The notes below the pieces were generated by a model. The model was given only the letters and a program-made list of their open reading frames with translations, had not been told where the DNA came from and did not search any database. Shown piece after piece: positions 21,565 through 34,900 of a stretch of 64,000 nt of DNA. The position numbers and the translations under genes were made by a program. Source of the DNA: Cryphonectria parasitica EP155 (Eukaryota; Ascomycota; Sordariomycetes; Diaporthales; Cryphonectriaceae); contig NW_024468913.1 of NCBI RefSeq assembly GCF_011745365.1, forward strand, positions 1,364,001-1,428,000. Direction: 5' to 3'. Within the stretch, counting starts at the first letter, position 1. Each line of letters begins with the position of its first letter.

Positions 21565-24500
21565 TCCAGAGTTTTTGCAGAGTCACGAGTTATATGCCTA
21601 ACATTTGCACTCAAGTCTGAACTTCTGGCCGCCGTGATGAGTGTTGTCAGATACTCGGCTTTATCTATAGAATCTGATTATTTTATCACTGATCAATTTA
21701 AATTTGACTTAATTGATAAGAAAGTTACTTGAAGACGAACAGGTTTCTGCAGACTGATGCCTTCATGTCGTAGTATAAGCTTGCCAACTCCGCCTGCACA
21801 GATGAGGAGAGGAAGTGGGCTTGGAGCTCCATATTCCCGCTGCCGTACTCGAGGTAATTATGGAAACTTTTCAACACATAGCCAGAGAAAGCACACCGGG
21901 TCAACCAACAGGGCTTTATAGTCCCAGGAAAACTAGATCGGAGAGATGTCGCAAGGTCAGATCTACCTAGGTAACATCATGTTGCAGCCTAATTAGATCG
22001 AGCTGTCCCGGGCCTCAACACTAGTTTTGCGACTAGAACGGTTATTATCGGTGGTAGTATTATTACACTTGACAATGGAGTGAGTATAGAATACCACAAA
22101 GTGGTGAGTCTATGCGTATGATGTAATCTCAGCCTTGTTTCTCTAGCCTCGTCTTCTCAGCCTCAGTCCACAACCTGATTAATTCCGTTGAGAATGCAAC
22201 GTTCTTTGAGATATTGTTAATGCACGAAGAAACGAGACAATAAATGCAAATTATAGCTCTACCGCATACTGTTAGCAGTTAAAGTAGGAATAATGGTAAA
22301 TAATTACGCAGTATATGGTAATTGTATAAGTAGTCGACAGATATCAAGAAGGCAAGCCTGCAAGCGAGGTGTTTTTGGTGCCATGCATGTGTAGCATCAA
22401 CAGCAGGGAGAGCAAAGCTCCATATGATGCCATATCATGGAATATTCTTTTTCAAAGTGATAGCTGGCAATTCGTCTCTGGACCCAAAAACACTCCTCGA
22501 GCCCTCACAGAGGAACTCGGGCCCTTGTGGAACTATCACCACTAAGATTGTCTACGTCTCATCGTCAAACCCTTCAGTCTCAGAAGCTGTGGAGCGGCCT
22601 CACCATCGCAAATTGGTCATGTGCCTCACAGGGGGAAGCAGAGGGACGACAGGGGAACAGAGCATTGGCAACGATTCCGATCATCACGACACGACTCGCC
22701 TTATCTCTCTCCCGCCTTCACGCAATTGAACCTTTCCTACAAGGCTGGGGACCAAACCCTCTCTATCGATGATTACATCGTCAGTGGGTCTTGTGCTCTA
22801 CTACAGCCAGTCAACTTAACTGGCGTACGTCGGTTGTGAGATGCAGATACACTATATTACTGACACGTGTAAGTGACAAACTCAAAACCCGCCCCGTCAT
22901 CATCCCGCGTCCATGTGAGAGTGCTCCCATGTACTGTAACATGGGCTAGACCCCGCCATTGCATAGGCGTACCCAAGCAGGCGGGACAGCCCTCCGTTTA
23001 TCGACCGTTTTCCCACCGTCGTGATAAAAGAGGCGGTTTCGTCTGCCATGAAGGAACTGCCAGGATCATTTTCAGGAATCCTTGGTGAAGGAGGACGAAG
23101 AGGCAGAGTGGCTTGGATTAGGTTGCGGAGAGACGTCATCAAAAACCTGTCTGTCTACCCAGCAACCTGTCAATCTCGCATCGAGGATTGGACCGACGGA
23201 TAGGTATCTGCCCTGCTTGTGTAGCCTGCCCCCGGCCCCCCCCCCCTTTACCTTTCCCCATAGCGGCTTGAGGCCATCGCCAAGTTTCCCCAGGAAAGCA
23301 ACGATCTCATAAACCTTGTTCGTCCACGCACCGGCCCGGCGAAAGGAGAGAAACCAAATGAAGGGAGAGAGGAGGGGTAGGCTTGCCGAGCGAGAAAAGA
23401 AAAAGAGGCAATGCCATACACCACGATCGCCTACCCTCAACTCAAACACCCCGGTCGTTACGGCTCTTCCGAGGTCCTCGTCCTCTGCCCCGACTGAGAC
23501 GTGGAGAAGAGAGAGCTAGAAAAAAGGCGCCTGCTCCCAAAAGCCGGGACTTGCCAAGGTTGAATAAACTTTATTTCATCTTGGCATGCGTAATGCACCG
23601 TCTTTCAAAAGAATCCCTCCCTCCCTCCTCCGCCCACCACAACGCCAATCTTCCTCGCAAATCGTTCTCCGCTTTCCTCTTGGGTTGCTGATAGCAAGCT
23701 CGAACTGACTCAAAGCCCCGGAATTTTCCGTCGGCAACTAGGTGAACGTAGATTAGTATAGTTGGCGATGGTAGTGGTGGTAGTGGTAGGCAGATGCTAA
23801 TGAGTATGACAAGCAAGAAAAGCTTCTCTTCCAATCTGGATAGCACCTATTATTTCCCGCCTGAGTCGCAGCCCTCGGCGTTCAGGGCGAGATGTAGAAA
23901 GGTGAAGTGGATACAGGATCCAGTTAATAAACTTCCTCTCCCATGCTGATTGTTCATCAAGGAATGAATGACAGGTAAAGTTCCCGTGCCCCCTTCTCAC
24001 CACCCCTTGAGGCCATGTGGGAGAGATAGTGCTGGGTGACTTTACATCCATTTTGCATTTTCGACTTTCCCTAGATCGCCCTTTGGGTTAGGATGTCGGA
24101 AGACAGGATCTGTCGATTGCTGGTGGGGCGGCTGGTGCGGGTGTCAGTATCCTGGGTGTGTGGGTGGGTGTCTGTGACGTCGGGATCGAGGTTACAGAAG
24201 TGATCAACAATCTTGACGAGAACTGACAGATGCTAGATCGGAGCTCCTGTCTGCGAGGATGGGATGATTCCCGAGTTTGGGGTTGCGCCTCTCCCCCACC
24301 AGTTCGTTGGCCTTGCCGGATCCAGGGGGGTTTAAAGGGGAGGGGGGAGATCGGCTACGTCAGGAACTCACTCACTCGGTGCAGTTACCTCGTGGCGGAC
24401 AAGGCAAGGCGAGAGTGCATAGTACGGTACTGAAGAGAGAGCAGAGCATTTCGATTCTTGTTGAGTGGGCGAGGGCACTACTTCCCTCCCTAATACACAT

Positions 24501-25369
24501 ACTTGACTTTTTTTCTTGTTTTTTTTTCTTTACCAAACTCCTTCATACTTAAAACAAAAAACACAGCCTTTTTCACCTTCTGTCTCTCGGAGGATCCAAA
24601 GTTTTGTAGATACCATAGGGCCCGCGTTAAGGATATAAAACGCTCCGCAGCTTGTGCAAACATCCCTTCAACACGCTCAAAAAACTTCTTTTTTTGTAAA
24701 CCAAGTCCATCAAACTCGTAGTAACAACAAACATATGAGAAACACGCATTTGACAACCTTTTGCGACCATTCAACAGGTCAAAAATCCCAAAGTAATCTA
24801 TACTGTCCGATCCTATTACGCCGCCGCCATTAAAGGGCCATGATTAGAAAAGTGACAAGCAACCTGTGCATTGCGATTCAGTATTCCCCACCGTCGTATC
24901 GGTCGAGACTGATCAGACAAAAATTGTCGTGTCCGAATGAGAAGCGTCTCGTTGTGTGGCCGATCGTAGGAGCGACGTCGGTGAGAGCGAATGGGTGACA
25001 GGAGTCAAAGTGTGGAGCCAACCCGGTTTGTCTTGCGAGCCATCCGAGAAAAGGAAGTCCAAAGGGAATAGGGACGGAAATCTGCATTCTAATGTCTTCG
25101 GGGTATAAAGGGGGGGGGGGGGGGCTCTGTTGGTGTGGCGAGAAAAAAACTCATTCGAAAAGATCTCGGTCGAAAGCAGCACCAGCCCGGATGCTGCTAT
25201 GAAGTATCCTCGTCGATGACACGCTTCTGCGTGAAAAGTGGTGTCTGATTGCGAATGCAAACTGAATAGGTCGGGAACCACGAGCCTGAAAGATCATGGT
25301 AAAGGAATGTGGCCCAGCGTCAGGTGATCTTGTCGTGATCGCCAATATCATCAGCTGTGATAATAGGCT
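21565..25369. other. 3.8-kb intergenic region between the MFS gene and the sfp1 locus
   Basis: No supported gene. Many overlapping frames of 60-125 codons start at non-ATG codons or have no domain. Low-complexity tracts include about ten C at 23238-23247 and about fifteen G near 25110-25124, plus T- and A-rich runs near 24500-24700. Part of the right end is probably the 3' UTR of the minus-strand zinc-finger locus. Confidence 0.5.
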
Positions 25370-25848
25370 TCAGACACCGGTCCGCCCCGAGGGTGGCTCG
25401 ATGCCCGGATGACACTGTCGGTAATGTCGCTGCAAGGTGTCAAGACGGTTGAATGCCCGTTCTTTCTTGCAGACAACACACGGGAATGTAGAAGAGGAGA
25501 GGTGGTGAAATGTTTCCCGATGGCGCCTCAAGTGGCTAGAGCTGACGTTAGCACAAGATATGAAAACAGCGGGCCTATGCGTGAGTGAATGTCTTACCCT
25601 GCCCTAGAGAAGTCCGCATTACAAGGCTCGCCAGTATTGGGATCCACCAGAGTGCATTTGTGCCGCGGTGACGACGCATCATGTAGACGGCGGGGAGGGT
25701 TGGAAGTGGTTTTGACAAGCTGCTCCAACTCCTCCATAGAGTGGTCATCGCCGGAGTCACTGTTGGGCTCCTCGATGAACATGTCATGCAACTCTTTGAC
25801 AGGCACATCAGACTCCTCTCCTAGCTCCTCGCCTCGTCCCTCTTCCAT
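25370..25848 (-). CDS. C2H2 zinc-finger module downstream of sfp1, same frame
   Basis: Two exons, 25848-25598 and 25535-25370, are joined by a 62-bp GT-AG intron; from the ATG at 25848 they encode 138 residues. The N-terminal half is acidic (MEEGRGEELGEESDVPVKEL). It is followed by paired fingers: CTLVDPNTGEPCNADFSRAG continuing into HLRRHRETFH, then CVVCKKERAFNRLDTLQRH and YRQCH. This spaced, insert-containing first finger resembles the C-terminal fingers of Rpn4-type regulators. The coding frame is continuous with the Sfp1-like gene upstream: only one TAG (25879-25881) and ten further sense codons separate them. It could be a separate small gene, the true C-terminus lost to a nonsense change, or a readthrough extension. 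Confidence 0.6.
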
Positions 25849-25878
25849 ATGAATTTCCGGCTCGTGGTTCGCCCCATC

Positions 25879-28800
25879 CTATTGAGCTTCCTCCCCGATA
25901 TTCGGAAGGCCGGGGTTGAGAGCGGCGAAGTTTGCCATGTTCAGGCCCATGGTGTTCCCGCTTATGGCTGCCAGTGTGGCCATGGCATTCTGTTGCCGGG
26001 CTACAACATCGGGATCGCAAGGAGGGGAGTGTGCTTTGTGCTACGTGACTGTTAGCGGATCAAGCTTGTCTTTGGGGCGCGGGCATTCTTTATAACTCAC
26101 ATATTTGAGGCCGTTCAAGTTCTTGTAACGTTTCCCGCAGACATCACACTTGAATGGCTTTTCCTTCTCCATGCCCAGGGTGCCCGGGTATGGAGCGCTG
26201 GTCTCTGGATTTACAATCGAAAATGTACCGTCGCCGTTCTCGTGCAACTGCTGTGTCGAATGACCGTGTGTCTTGTGGTACTTGAGGCCGTTCTGGTTCT
26301 TGTAAGCCTTCTCGCATCCGATGACTGGACACTTGAACGGCTTGTGTTCTTCCTGAATGGCCAGCGGAGACAGCTGCTGCAGCAATGCTTGCATGTCAGT
26401 ACCAGGGGGTAGCATGCTGGCATCGATGCCGAACTGCGCAAACTGTTGTTGCATGCTCTGTTGCTCTGGGGTTAGGACATTGCCGTTGCCACCACCCGGG
26501 CTGAATAACTGCTTGCCGGGGTCAGAGATGGTGCCAAAGTTGTTGTTTATGTTGTTGCCATTTCCATTTGCAAAGTTGTTGAGTCCAAACTGAGACATGT
26601 TGAGCCCGTTCAAGCCGCTGAGATTCATGTTCGCGCTGCTCATGGGGCTCATCTTCGGCATCGCCGGCATATCCTCCTCCATCATCTCGCCGGTTGGTGT
26701 GGCTATGCCTGAAGGGTCGCCCTGAAATTGGCCGCGGTATGGCTGGGTGCCGAGGGTCGGCGTGTTGACCGAAGACACTGTGGGGTTGTTCTGGAAGCCA
26801 AAACCTCCTGCACCGGGCGTGGTCGGCGTCGAAGTACGCAGAGCCTGTTGGTTAAATCCGCCCAGTCCTGAGCTGTTCAGATGCAGCTGCGGTCTCTGCT
26901 GCTGGCCAAACATCTGGCGAGTCTGCTGGATGGTGCGCTGGCTGTCGTCGACGTCCATCATCTCATCCATCTCCATATCGCCGACGGCGTCGAGCTCATC
27001 GTTCATGGACAGCTGAGCCTGGCTCTGATTAGGCGTGCCAGGCATTGACGTCTGCTGTCGCATCATGGACGAAATGCCGCCCATGTTCATGCTCGTGCCG
27101 GGCATGCCGCCAAACTGTCGGTTCTGCTGGCCCATCTGGGCTTGCATCTGCATTCCCATCCCGGACATGCCATTCTGGTTGATGCCCATGGATGTCACGT
27201 TGGGCTGCAAGGTACGGCTATTGGATCGGGGAGTGCCCTGGACGGGGAAGAGGCCCTGTTTGCTCAGGTTGCTGATCTGCGGGCTGCTCATCTGCATATT
27301 TGGGTTTGCGTGGTGGTGCTCTTCATAGTGCTGGAGAAGATCATGCAAGGTAGGCCATGTGCGATCGCAACATCGAAAGTCCCTCATGAAGGTCTGCTCC
27401 AGTTTGGGGAGATATGAGGTGGACTGTATGGACGGCGATTGGCCTTGAGTGACAAACGGCGAGGTGCCTGCCAAGACTCTGTAATTACGCGTGAGTAACT
27501 GTTAGTCGCGGCTCAGTGACAACAAAATCCGTTGATATGGCATCATCGAGCATTGAAAATCGGAAGAAGTTGGGTCTTATGAGACCGAAACGCAAGACGG
27601 ATCATGTTGTTCATGACTCTGATGGCGGAAAGCCGAAGGAGAGTCGAGGAATCAAGACGGAGAAGAAGGGGAAGAAGGGTGGGGGAGGGAGTGTAGAATT
27701 CCACGTACTCATCGCGGATGAAGCTTCCAACAGAAATGCCGCCCCAGCTCATGCCGCCCATGAGGCTGCCGCCCATCATACTGCCGGCAAGAGATTCGCG
27801 CCTGGGACGGCTGCCATGATCACGATTTGGATTTGTGATGTTCATAGAAATGGGTTTGGTACCGACAAATGAGTCCTGCCGACTGCGGCTCATGGCCGAG
27901 TCGAAGGGACCGGTTGTCATGTTGCTGTCGGGCACTGCAGATATGTCTTTGGGAGAGGATGGTGTGGGATCTGGAAAATCGTCGGCCGGGGCCTCGACGT
28001 AATCTTCGAAACACTCGAGATCGTCGAGAATAATATCACCGTCGGCGTCGGCGACCTGCGCGGCTGGGGGTGGGCCGGCGTTGAATTTGTTAACAAAGTG
28101 GCTGCGGTGCCGTGGGGATGACGAGGCGTTTGCAAGAAAACCGCCGAGAGACCCGACGGGAGAGTCGACGGGTTTGGTGGTGGTGGCGGCGGGGTTGGCG
28201 ACGTCGGCGTCTCCCAGTAATGACCACTGAGGGGTGACTGGTTGAGGGGTTGGAGAAGCAGAGGAAGGAGTAAGGGAGCGGCTATTGTTGTTGTGGTTGA
28301 AGGTCTGGGGCGACTGGGAATCTGAAGATGAAGCGGCAGTGGGTGCAAGAGAGGCCTCAGCAGCGGGAGGGAGTAGTGCAGAGCAGCAGGTGGGAGAGGT
28401 GACGAGAGAGGACGACGATGCACGATAACCAGAGAAATTGTTATCGCTGGGGCCTGCAGCCGTCACAGTGGTAGCCGCAGCAGTGGTATTGTCACTAGCG
28501 AGATTCGCCCTGGCCTGAGAGAGGCCCGACAGGGACAGGGACTGGGCCTGGGGCTTGGGGGGCGACTGGGACTGGGTAAGCTGGGATGATGGAGGGCGGG
28601 CGGGGTTGGTGGCGTTTGGGCGAGGAGGGCGCGACGACGACGAGGAGGGGCCTCTAACCTGCAGGGGTGGTGAGGACGAACAAGAGGAGGTTGAGGTTGG
28701 AGGGGAGGTCGAGGAGAAGAGCGAAGTGGGCGACGAGGAGGAGGAGGAGGAGGCGGGCTGTGGCCGCGACTGCGACAGCGACGACGGCTCGGTGGGTCCG

Positions 28801-28958
28801 GCCCCAGGTGATGAAGGCGATGCTGTTCCCCCGTTCAGGCTGGGCTGCTGCTGATTCCCTTGCCCTGAACCCTGCCTAGATTGCGGATCCTCGGCGGTAC
28901 TCGGTCGTGAACGGGTTGCGTTTGAAATCGTATTGCCCTCCCAGAATGACTTGAACAT
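25879..28958 (-). CDS. sfp1: Sfp1-type C2H2 transcription factor (3 exons)
   Basis: Nuclear regulator related to yeast Sfp1, which controls ribosomal-protein and ribosome-biogenesis genes downstream of TOR. Exons are 28958-27709, 27478-26101 and 26040-25879, giving 929 residues. The frame is kept through a 230-bp and a 60-bp intron, the first with a GTACGT donor. Residues 1-380 are Ser/Pro/Gln-rich and disordered. Residues about 385-430 hold the fungal Sfp1 signature ([26 protein letters not shown], then LAGTSPF). It is followed by an atypical finger with CC and HYEEHH near 450-472, then a long Gln/Asn/Met-rich stretch. The split finger pair lies near 798-823 ([20 protein letters not shown]) and 859-880 ([16 protein letters not shown] continued by HKAH across the last intron). 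It ends GEEAQ-TAG; coding potential continues beyond this stop. Confidence 0.9.
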
Positions 28959-31900
28959 CTTCGGGCGGACTGTGGACGAGGCGCGCAGTCGGAATACTCG
29001 TAGGATGGATGATGTTGTAGATAATGGGGGAAGAAATGATAAGCAGAGGAAGGAGGAAACAGTTTGGACGAGACGAGATAAAGCTGGTACAAGACAGCTG
29101 AGTAAGGTTGAGGAATCAGAATGGAATGGAGATCAAGACGTGTGTGTGTGTCTGGCCAGTCTAGTTGGTATGCGATGCGGTGGTCCCTAGCAGCAGGTAG
29201 AGGCGCACAGAAAGGCAGTCGCAACGGGGCGGTAGTCTGGCGCACAGGGCAGATAGACGGGATGTAGGGCCAGTGTATGGGTCATCGAGCGGCGAGACTA
29301 GACCAGCTTAGGTACCAGAACACGCTAGCCTGAACGGGCACCTTCTACCTGGCCTGTCAACTTAGGGCCTCTCGGTTCTTGGGGTGACGTGACGGATCTT
29401 TGACGGGACAAGGCCCACGGTTGGCGGCGGCTGGGCGCAGTGCACTGGAGATTAGGTGAACGAACCTGTTCACAGGCAAACGCGAGACGATACCACCCAC
29501 CCCAATACCGGTTGGGGAAGAAGTTGTATATCTGAGGGCGGGGAGGGGGTAGGATTGGTGTGTCAAGAGATGGCGAGGTGACAAAACAATGGTAATAAAA
29601 TAACATGCAGTCTCAACAGCGCTGGACGTGGCGAGAGGCCGATGGCGAAGTTGTTTGTTATAGTTTCTGGCCTATGTCCTTTCTTTTTTGACTTGCTACC
29701 TTTGGGATTGGGTTGGGGGCAAAAGAATTACTTGGAATGTGTAAGATAGCAGAGCTTGGGTGGGATCTCTCAGAAAGAGGAAGAGCGAGGAGATCTCGAG
29801 ACAATTCTGAGTGAGAGCAGAGAGGGGCAGGCGAGGGGGACTAAGTACTCTCAGTTTGTTGTTTATTAAAGTTACCTAAGTATGCAATGCACTGCTTTCT
29901 TCCGTCTCTGACGCTCCAGGGGACGGAACAGATACGTTGTAGGAAGCGCCTGTTGGGGGATGAGTTGCCAGTTCCGGGATGAGCCAGGAGGAGTCGGACG
30001 AGGCCCTTTTTTTCTCCAGCGAGGAGGTACACGATAGAGAGACAGAGGGCCGCTATAATATTTGAGTTACGTAGGTCACGATAGGCTGGGGATGGGAAAC
30101 CCGGGGACACCTTGGAGGTGACAGGGTATAGAGTATCATAGCAGACGGAGCCTCTCTCGTACCTGATGGTCCACCAACAAACAAAGTCGCCGCCCGCTAT
30201 TACCACCATAGTACGACGTCTCCTCCTCCTCGCCCCTGTCTCTTTCTCTCCCTCTCACCATCTCTCCACAGCGGTTACGGCATACTTCGCGTCCGCTAGG
30301 TAAGTGGACTTGGAATGTGGATTATACTCTGGTGCTATGTAAAGGTGGGTAGAACTAGTCATTACAGAGTTCCAGATGTTTTGGGATGGAGCACTTTGGG
30401 CAAGGACTGGTCACGAGTAATGGCCAAGTCCAAGAAGTATCAACGGTCTGGGCAGAGAGGAACGCACAGTGAGGTGCTACAGTACTTGCGAGTGTGACGT
30501 CTACGCCACAGGCGGTTTAACCCTGTCTGCGTGCGAGGCAGCCCCTTTCCACTAGGCACACTAAGCGGATGGAGAACACACAACCTAGGAGACACACCTG
30601 CAGGCTGCTTCGTCGAGGACATGACGATTTACACGCAAACTGGACACGCAAACGGCAAGTGCGGCTCTACTGTGCACTAACAGACTAGGCTGTCCTAGTG
30701 GGAGACGCTTGCTGCAAGCACGGACTGCTCTCACCCAAGCTGCCAGACCTGCTAGGCCTGGTCGCAACCACAGTATTATGCCAGATCGCGATTCACGAAC
30801 TGACTTGGACATGCTCTCGGGGGTGCACAAGTCAAGTAGGAGTGAAGGATAGGCCATGGCACAACCTGGAGGGCAGCTAGCCTGCCCTCCCCCCCGCAAT
30901 CCGCCCTCGGCCACGCTCTGCTTTTTGGTTTTCCCCGTTCGCCTTGGCTGGCGCGCCCGGACATGACCGCCATTTTCCTGCCTCTTCTATTTGTGTTCGA
31001 AACCACCTGTCTACCAAGGCCCTCCCTGCCAGCTTCTACTGCCGGCCTGCCAGCCTCACCCGGCCGCCTTCGTCAAGACCGCCACATACTACTACTTGTA
31101 TAGTATCATGTACAACACATGAGTTCCACTTCTACGCGCCCCCTAATCCTTTCCCACTCTCCCTACCTCTGCATCAAGCACGACATAGAAGATCGACAGA
31201 ACTATAGCTCACTTGTCGGCAGCAATAGATCCGTTGGCTACGGTGATGCTGTCACTGCTCCATGCCCATCGCGGGGCAGATACAGTTAGTGGCAGCTCCG
31301 GGAACCAGCATCTGGACACGCGACAGGTCAATTTCAGACGTAGGCAATCTCGCCCGCAAGGAATATTGGGCAGGCAATTGGAGATGATGGGCAACAAGGG
31401 CAGGATCACGATTGATCGACACCAAGGGTTATCCAGAAACCTACGCGGCCGTGCCGGTGTCCCTCACGTGGCCCTGTTGTTGTCGTTTGGATCTGCATTC
31501 GTACATATTATAGTGGCAGTACACCCGATGCGCACAGCTCAGGCCCCAGTCATGCACCTTTAGCCGTCGGATGCGAGATCTGCTGCATTCAAGCAACAAA
31601 TCCAAAAAGACCGGTAGCGATAGCTGGCAGAAAGGTGTGCAACCTGGGCTGCCGTCATGCCTCTTCGCAGCTCCATTGTTTCTTCTGGTCGTTGCTTGGG
31701 GTTTTCATCCTCTTGTCCTTCTTGACGGGTGGAAAGACACAAGGCGCTATGCGCTGCATTCTTTGGGAGCCGTAATGTGGCGGTCAGACACAACGAGCTC
31801 ATGCACTACGAATTAGTCTGGCCGAGGCAATAACCGACGAACAAGCCTATCGGAAGCGCGAGAGACACGAACACCACCAACAGCAGCAGCAGTCGCTCGC

Positions 31901-34900
31901 TATTGCCGACGACCGAGCTGCAAGCTGCATACTTCTCAGGAACTGAAGATTGATTTATGAACCGTCACTACTAGCTACAATGGTAGTAGAAGCTGGATTG
32001 CGGTTCCGCTGCTTAGCACATGGTTTAGCACCGTTACATATGAACCCTCCTCAGCAGCTTAGCATTTTTAGCAGGGCTTAGGGTACCATTGCAACACCTC
32101 AATTTTGTTGCCACGGGCCACCGCCTGAACACAAGAGCACAAGGCTGTCTCCTGCCGCAGTTGGAAAGGCAGAGCTGAACTTGACTCATCCTGGAAACCA
32201 CCCCTTGAAGACCTCCAGCCTCAACCCTGCCCGCTGCTGTGACGATCTTATTGGGTGTGCGGCCCTCCTCGGCGGTGCCACGGGTGCTTTCTGGGCGCTA
32301 AGCCTGCGCAGGCTACTTCGTTTTCCAAGATTCCTCGTCACATCTGCCACGCCTGATTGTTCAAGATCTCAATTGCTGCCTCATAAACAAAAAGCCTTGT
32401 CATGATCGTCCTCGCAGAACGCAATCGGTCACGTGACAAATACCTTGCTATGTTTATTTACCTCAAGCAATTTGTGCCTGCATGTTCTTGACTCGCATGA
32501 GCATCTTTACTTTAGCCTCAAAGCAACGTTGTAATTGGCCGTGCGACAGTACGTATTGCATTGAGTTGTCACAGTCCTATTTTGAGTATGGTGAACGCTC
32601 CGGAGGGTGTGTTCCACGGTGCGAGGTTTTTCCTGGACGGTCACCTGTCACAAGCCAGGACAAGATTAGAAGTGGATTCACCGCTTTCTGTTATGCTATA
32701 AAACATTGAGCAAGACCAGGTTCATTGCCGCGTCGGCGCCGCTTGTCTCCATCGTGGATGGTCCAACAACCCGGTCGACTTTGACACACAGTGGGCTGAC
32801 GTGCAGCCGCCCCTGAAATGCTACCCACTACTTACTATAACACAGTACGATTCAACAAAGAGAAGAACGAAGGACCCCTATTTTCTTTCTCGAAAGAAAA
32901 AAAAACGTGGCCATGGGGACCTTCTGACCTCGGCATGTTCCCGGGAGTTTGGTCTCCGGCCTTCAGCTCGTACCTGGACGTCTGCTCCGAAACGGTACGT
33001 AATAGAGGAGCCGCAGCCTTTCCTTCTTCTGGGATGATACATTTTTCTCTCTTTCTTTTTTCGAGCCGAGATGCCCGTCTTCTTCGGGTTTTGTCAGCAA
33101 AGAAAGAAAAAGAAGTCTGAGTAATAAAGACGACTAGGCGGGATTTAAGAAATTCCCAAGACCCTGAATTTTCGATAACCGAATGTGGGACGCAGCATAG
33201 TGTACCTACATAGTTACGGGGGTCCTCTTCTTACGGGGGCCCTCCTCCCAGGGCGTGCATAGAGTACCATAGTACACCTCTTCGCACGGAGCATGGTCCA
33301 TGCGCCTGCATTGCTTGCATCTCGATGCCTGTCTCTGCATCGAGACCAGATTCCGAGTCTCGTTTTTTGAGGGGTTGTGTTTGTGTGATTGACTGGGACC
33401 TCCAAAGATGCTGTCCCTGCAAGAGAACGGAGAAGGGAAGAGAGGGAGAGAGAGAGCGAGAGTTTAGAGAGCGAGCAATAGTAGAGATCGTGGGCCGGCG
33501 TCGGTCTGGCTGGTGGGGCACATACGGTCAAGCTCCAAATTGAATCTCGGTGAAGCTGCTCTTCGTCCTCCTTCCTCGCACCAGGGGGGAAGGGCGCCGC
33601 GCATCGTGTCCCCTTCAAGACTCGCGCGAAACGCAGCAGACGGGTCGTGTTTGGCCGGCCTATCCAAACATGGTAATTTCAGGCATGCTGGGCTTCATCT
33701 GTTTTTCATGCTTGGAGGGGAAACATACGGAGAAGCAGCGGTTTCCTCGATTTTGCCTTTTTCTTTCTTTCTTTTTTTCCTTGCTTTTCAAATCTACTCG
33801 ATCTACATAGGTCAAGTGGCCAGATCCAGATCATGACAAGACCATCCAGCAAACCTGGCGTGTCCTTTGAGGAAAAGAAAAGTAAATCAAGGAACCTTGG
33901 GAACTTTACTGGACTGATGTCATTGCTGCTTGCTTGCTCCCAATTTTTTTTTCGGGCCCCAAGCTGGACTTACTATATCAGAACGATGCGAGTGCGAGGC
34001 GGTAAGGCGGGCCGCCAGAAGAGAGCTTCTAGAAAGCTTCTCTAAGACAGGTACAAGGTCAAGTTGAGTGTTTCTTTCTTTTTTCTTCTTTCTCTCTTCT
34101 TCTTCTCTCTCTTTCTTTTCGCCGTCTTTCGTTCGTTTTTCCTCTTCGCTCAATCAACAGAGCGCGAGCATTCTCCAAAGCCATTATAAGCAAGGACCTA
34201 GTGGTCTGATCTGCCTTTTGGAGATGGTACGCATTCCAAAAGCAATAATTTCTTGGGCTAAGGAGCGTGTGGTTGCACGGCTTCTTCGACAACAGTAATA
34301 CCAATGCAAATCCAGATCAGTCAAGACGTCTTTTTATTTTTTGGGTTTGGTATATTTGTTTTTGTATACCCGCGCAGGCCGCTGTAGGCGCAAATTTCCC
34401 CGGAGGAAGAAAAAAAAAAGTAGTAACAATGCATGCTTTTCACACGCGACACACACACAACGGACCCCTGGAGCGGCCCTCGGATTGGGCAGAAAGGCAG
34501 ATCTAATCTGACCGCTTCAACCCGCTGTGACAATGTCCTGTGGTTGCACTGCAGCAGTGGAGAAAGTAGTTCATCGGTCCTAACACACACATACACAGAG
34601 GTGGAGGATCTGGTCCGGAACTTGAGATTGCAAACGGCGTGTGCCCTGCGCATTCCCGGATCCGGGCAGCCCTGAGACCGACTACCGTGCAATGTCCGGA
34701 GGCAGCGAACGGGAGGTCGTGGGAGGGTTTGCGTCTTGTCTGGGAGGTTGGTAGGCAAGCATGACATTAAGTTGGCCGCCTTCAACTTTGGTGCTTCTTC
34801 GGGTGCGTTATCCGACTGGCTGCCTGGCAATGCCTTCCTGGCAGAACCTCTCTTTACATCATGGATCTTCACGAGGTCTCACTTGGATTCGGCAACGTGT

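Noticed and set aside
34321..34872. 183-codon minus-strand open frame upstream of rcf2
   Set aside because: Starts with GTG rather than ATG, low-complexity composition, no domain.
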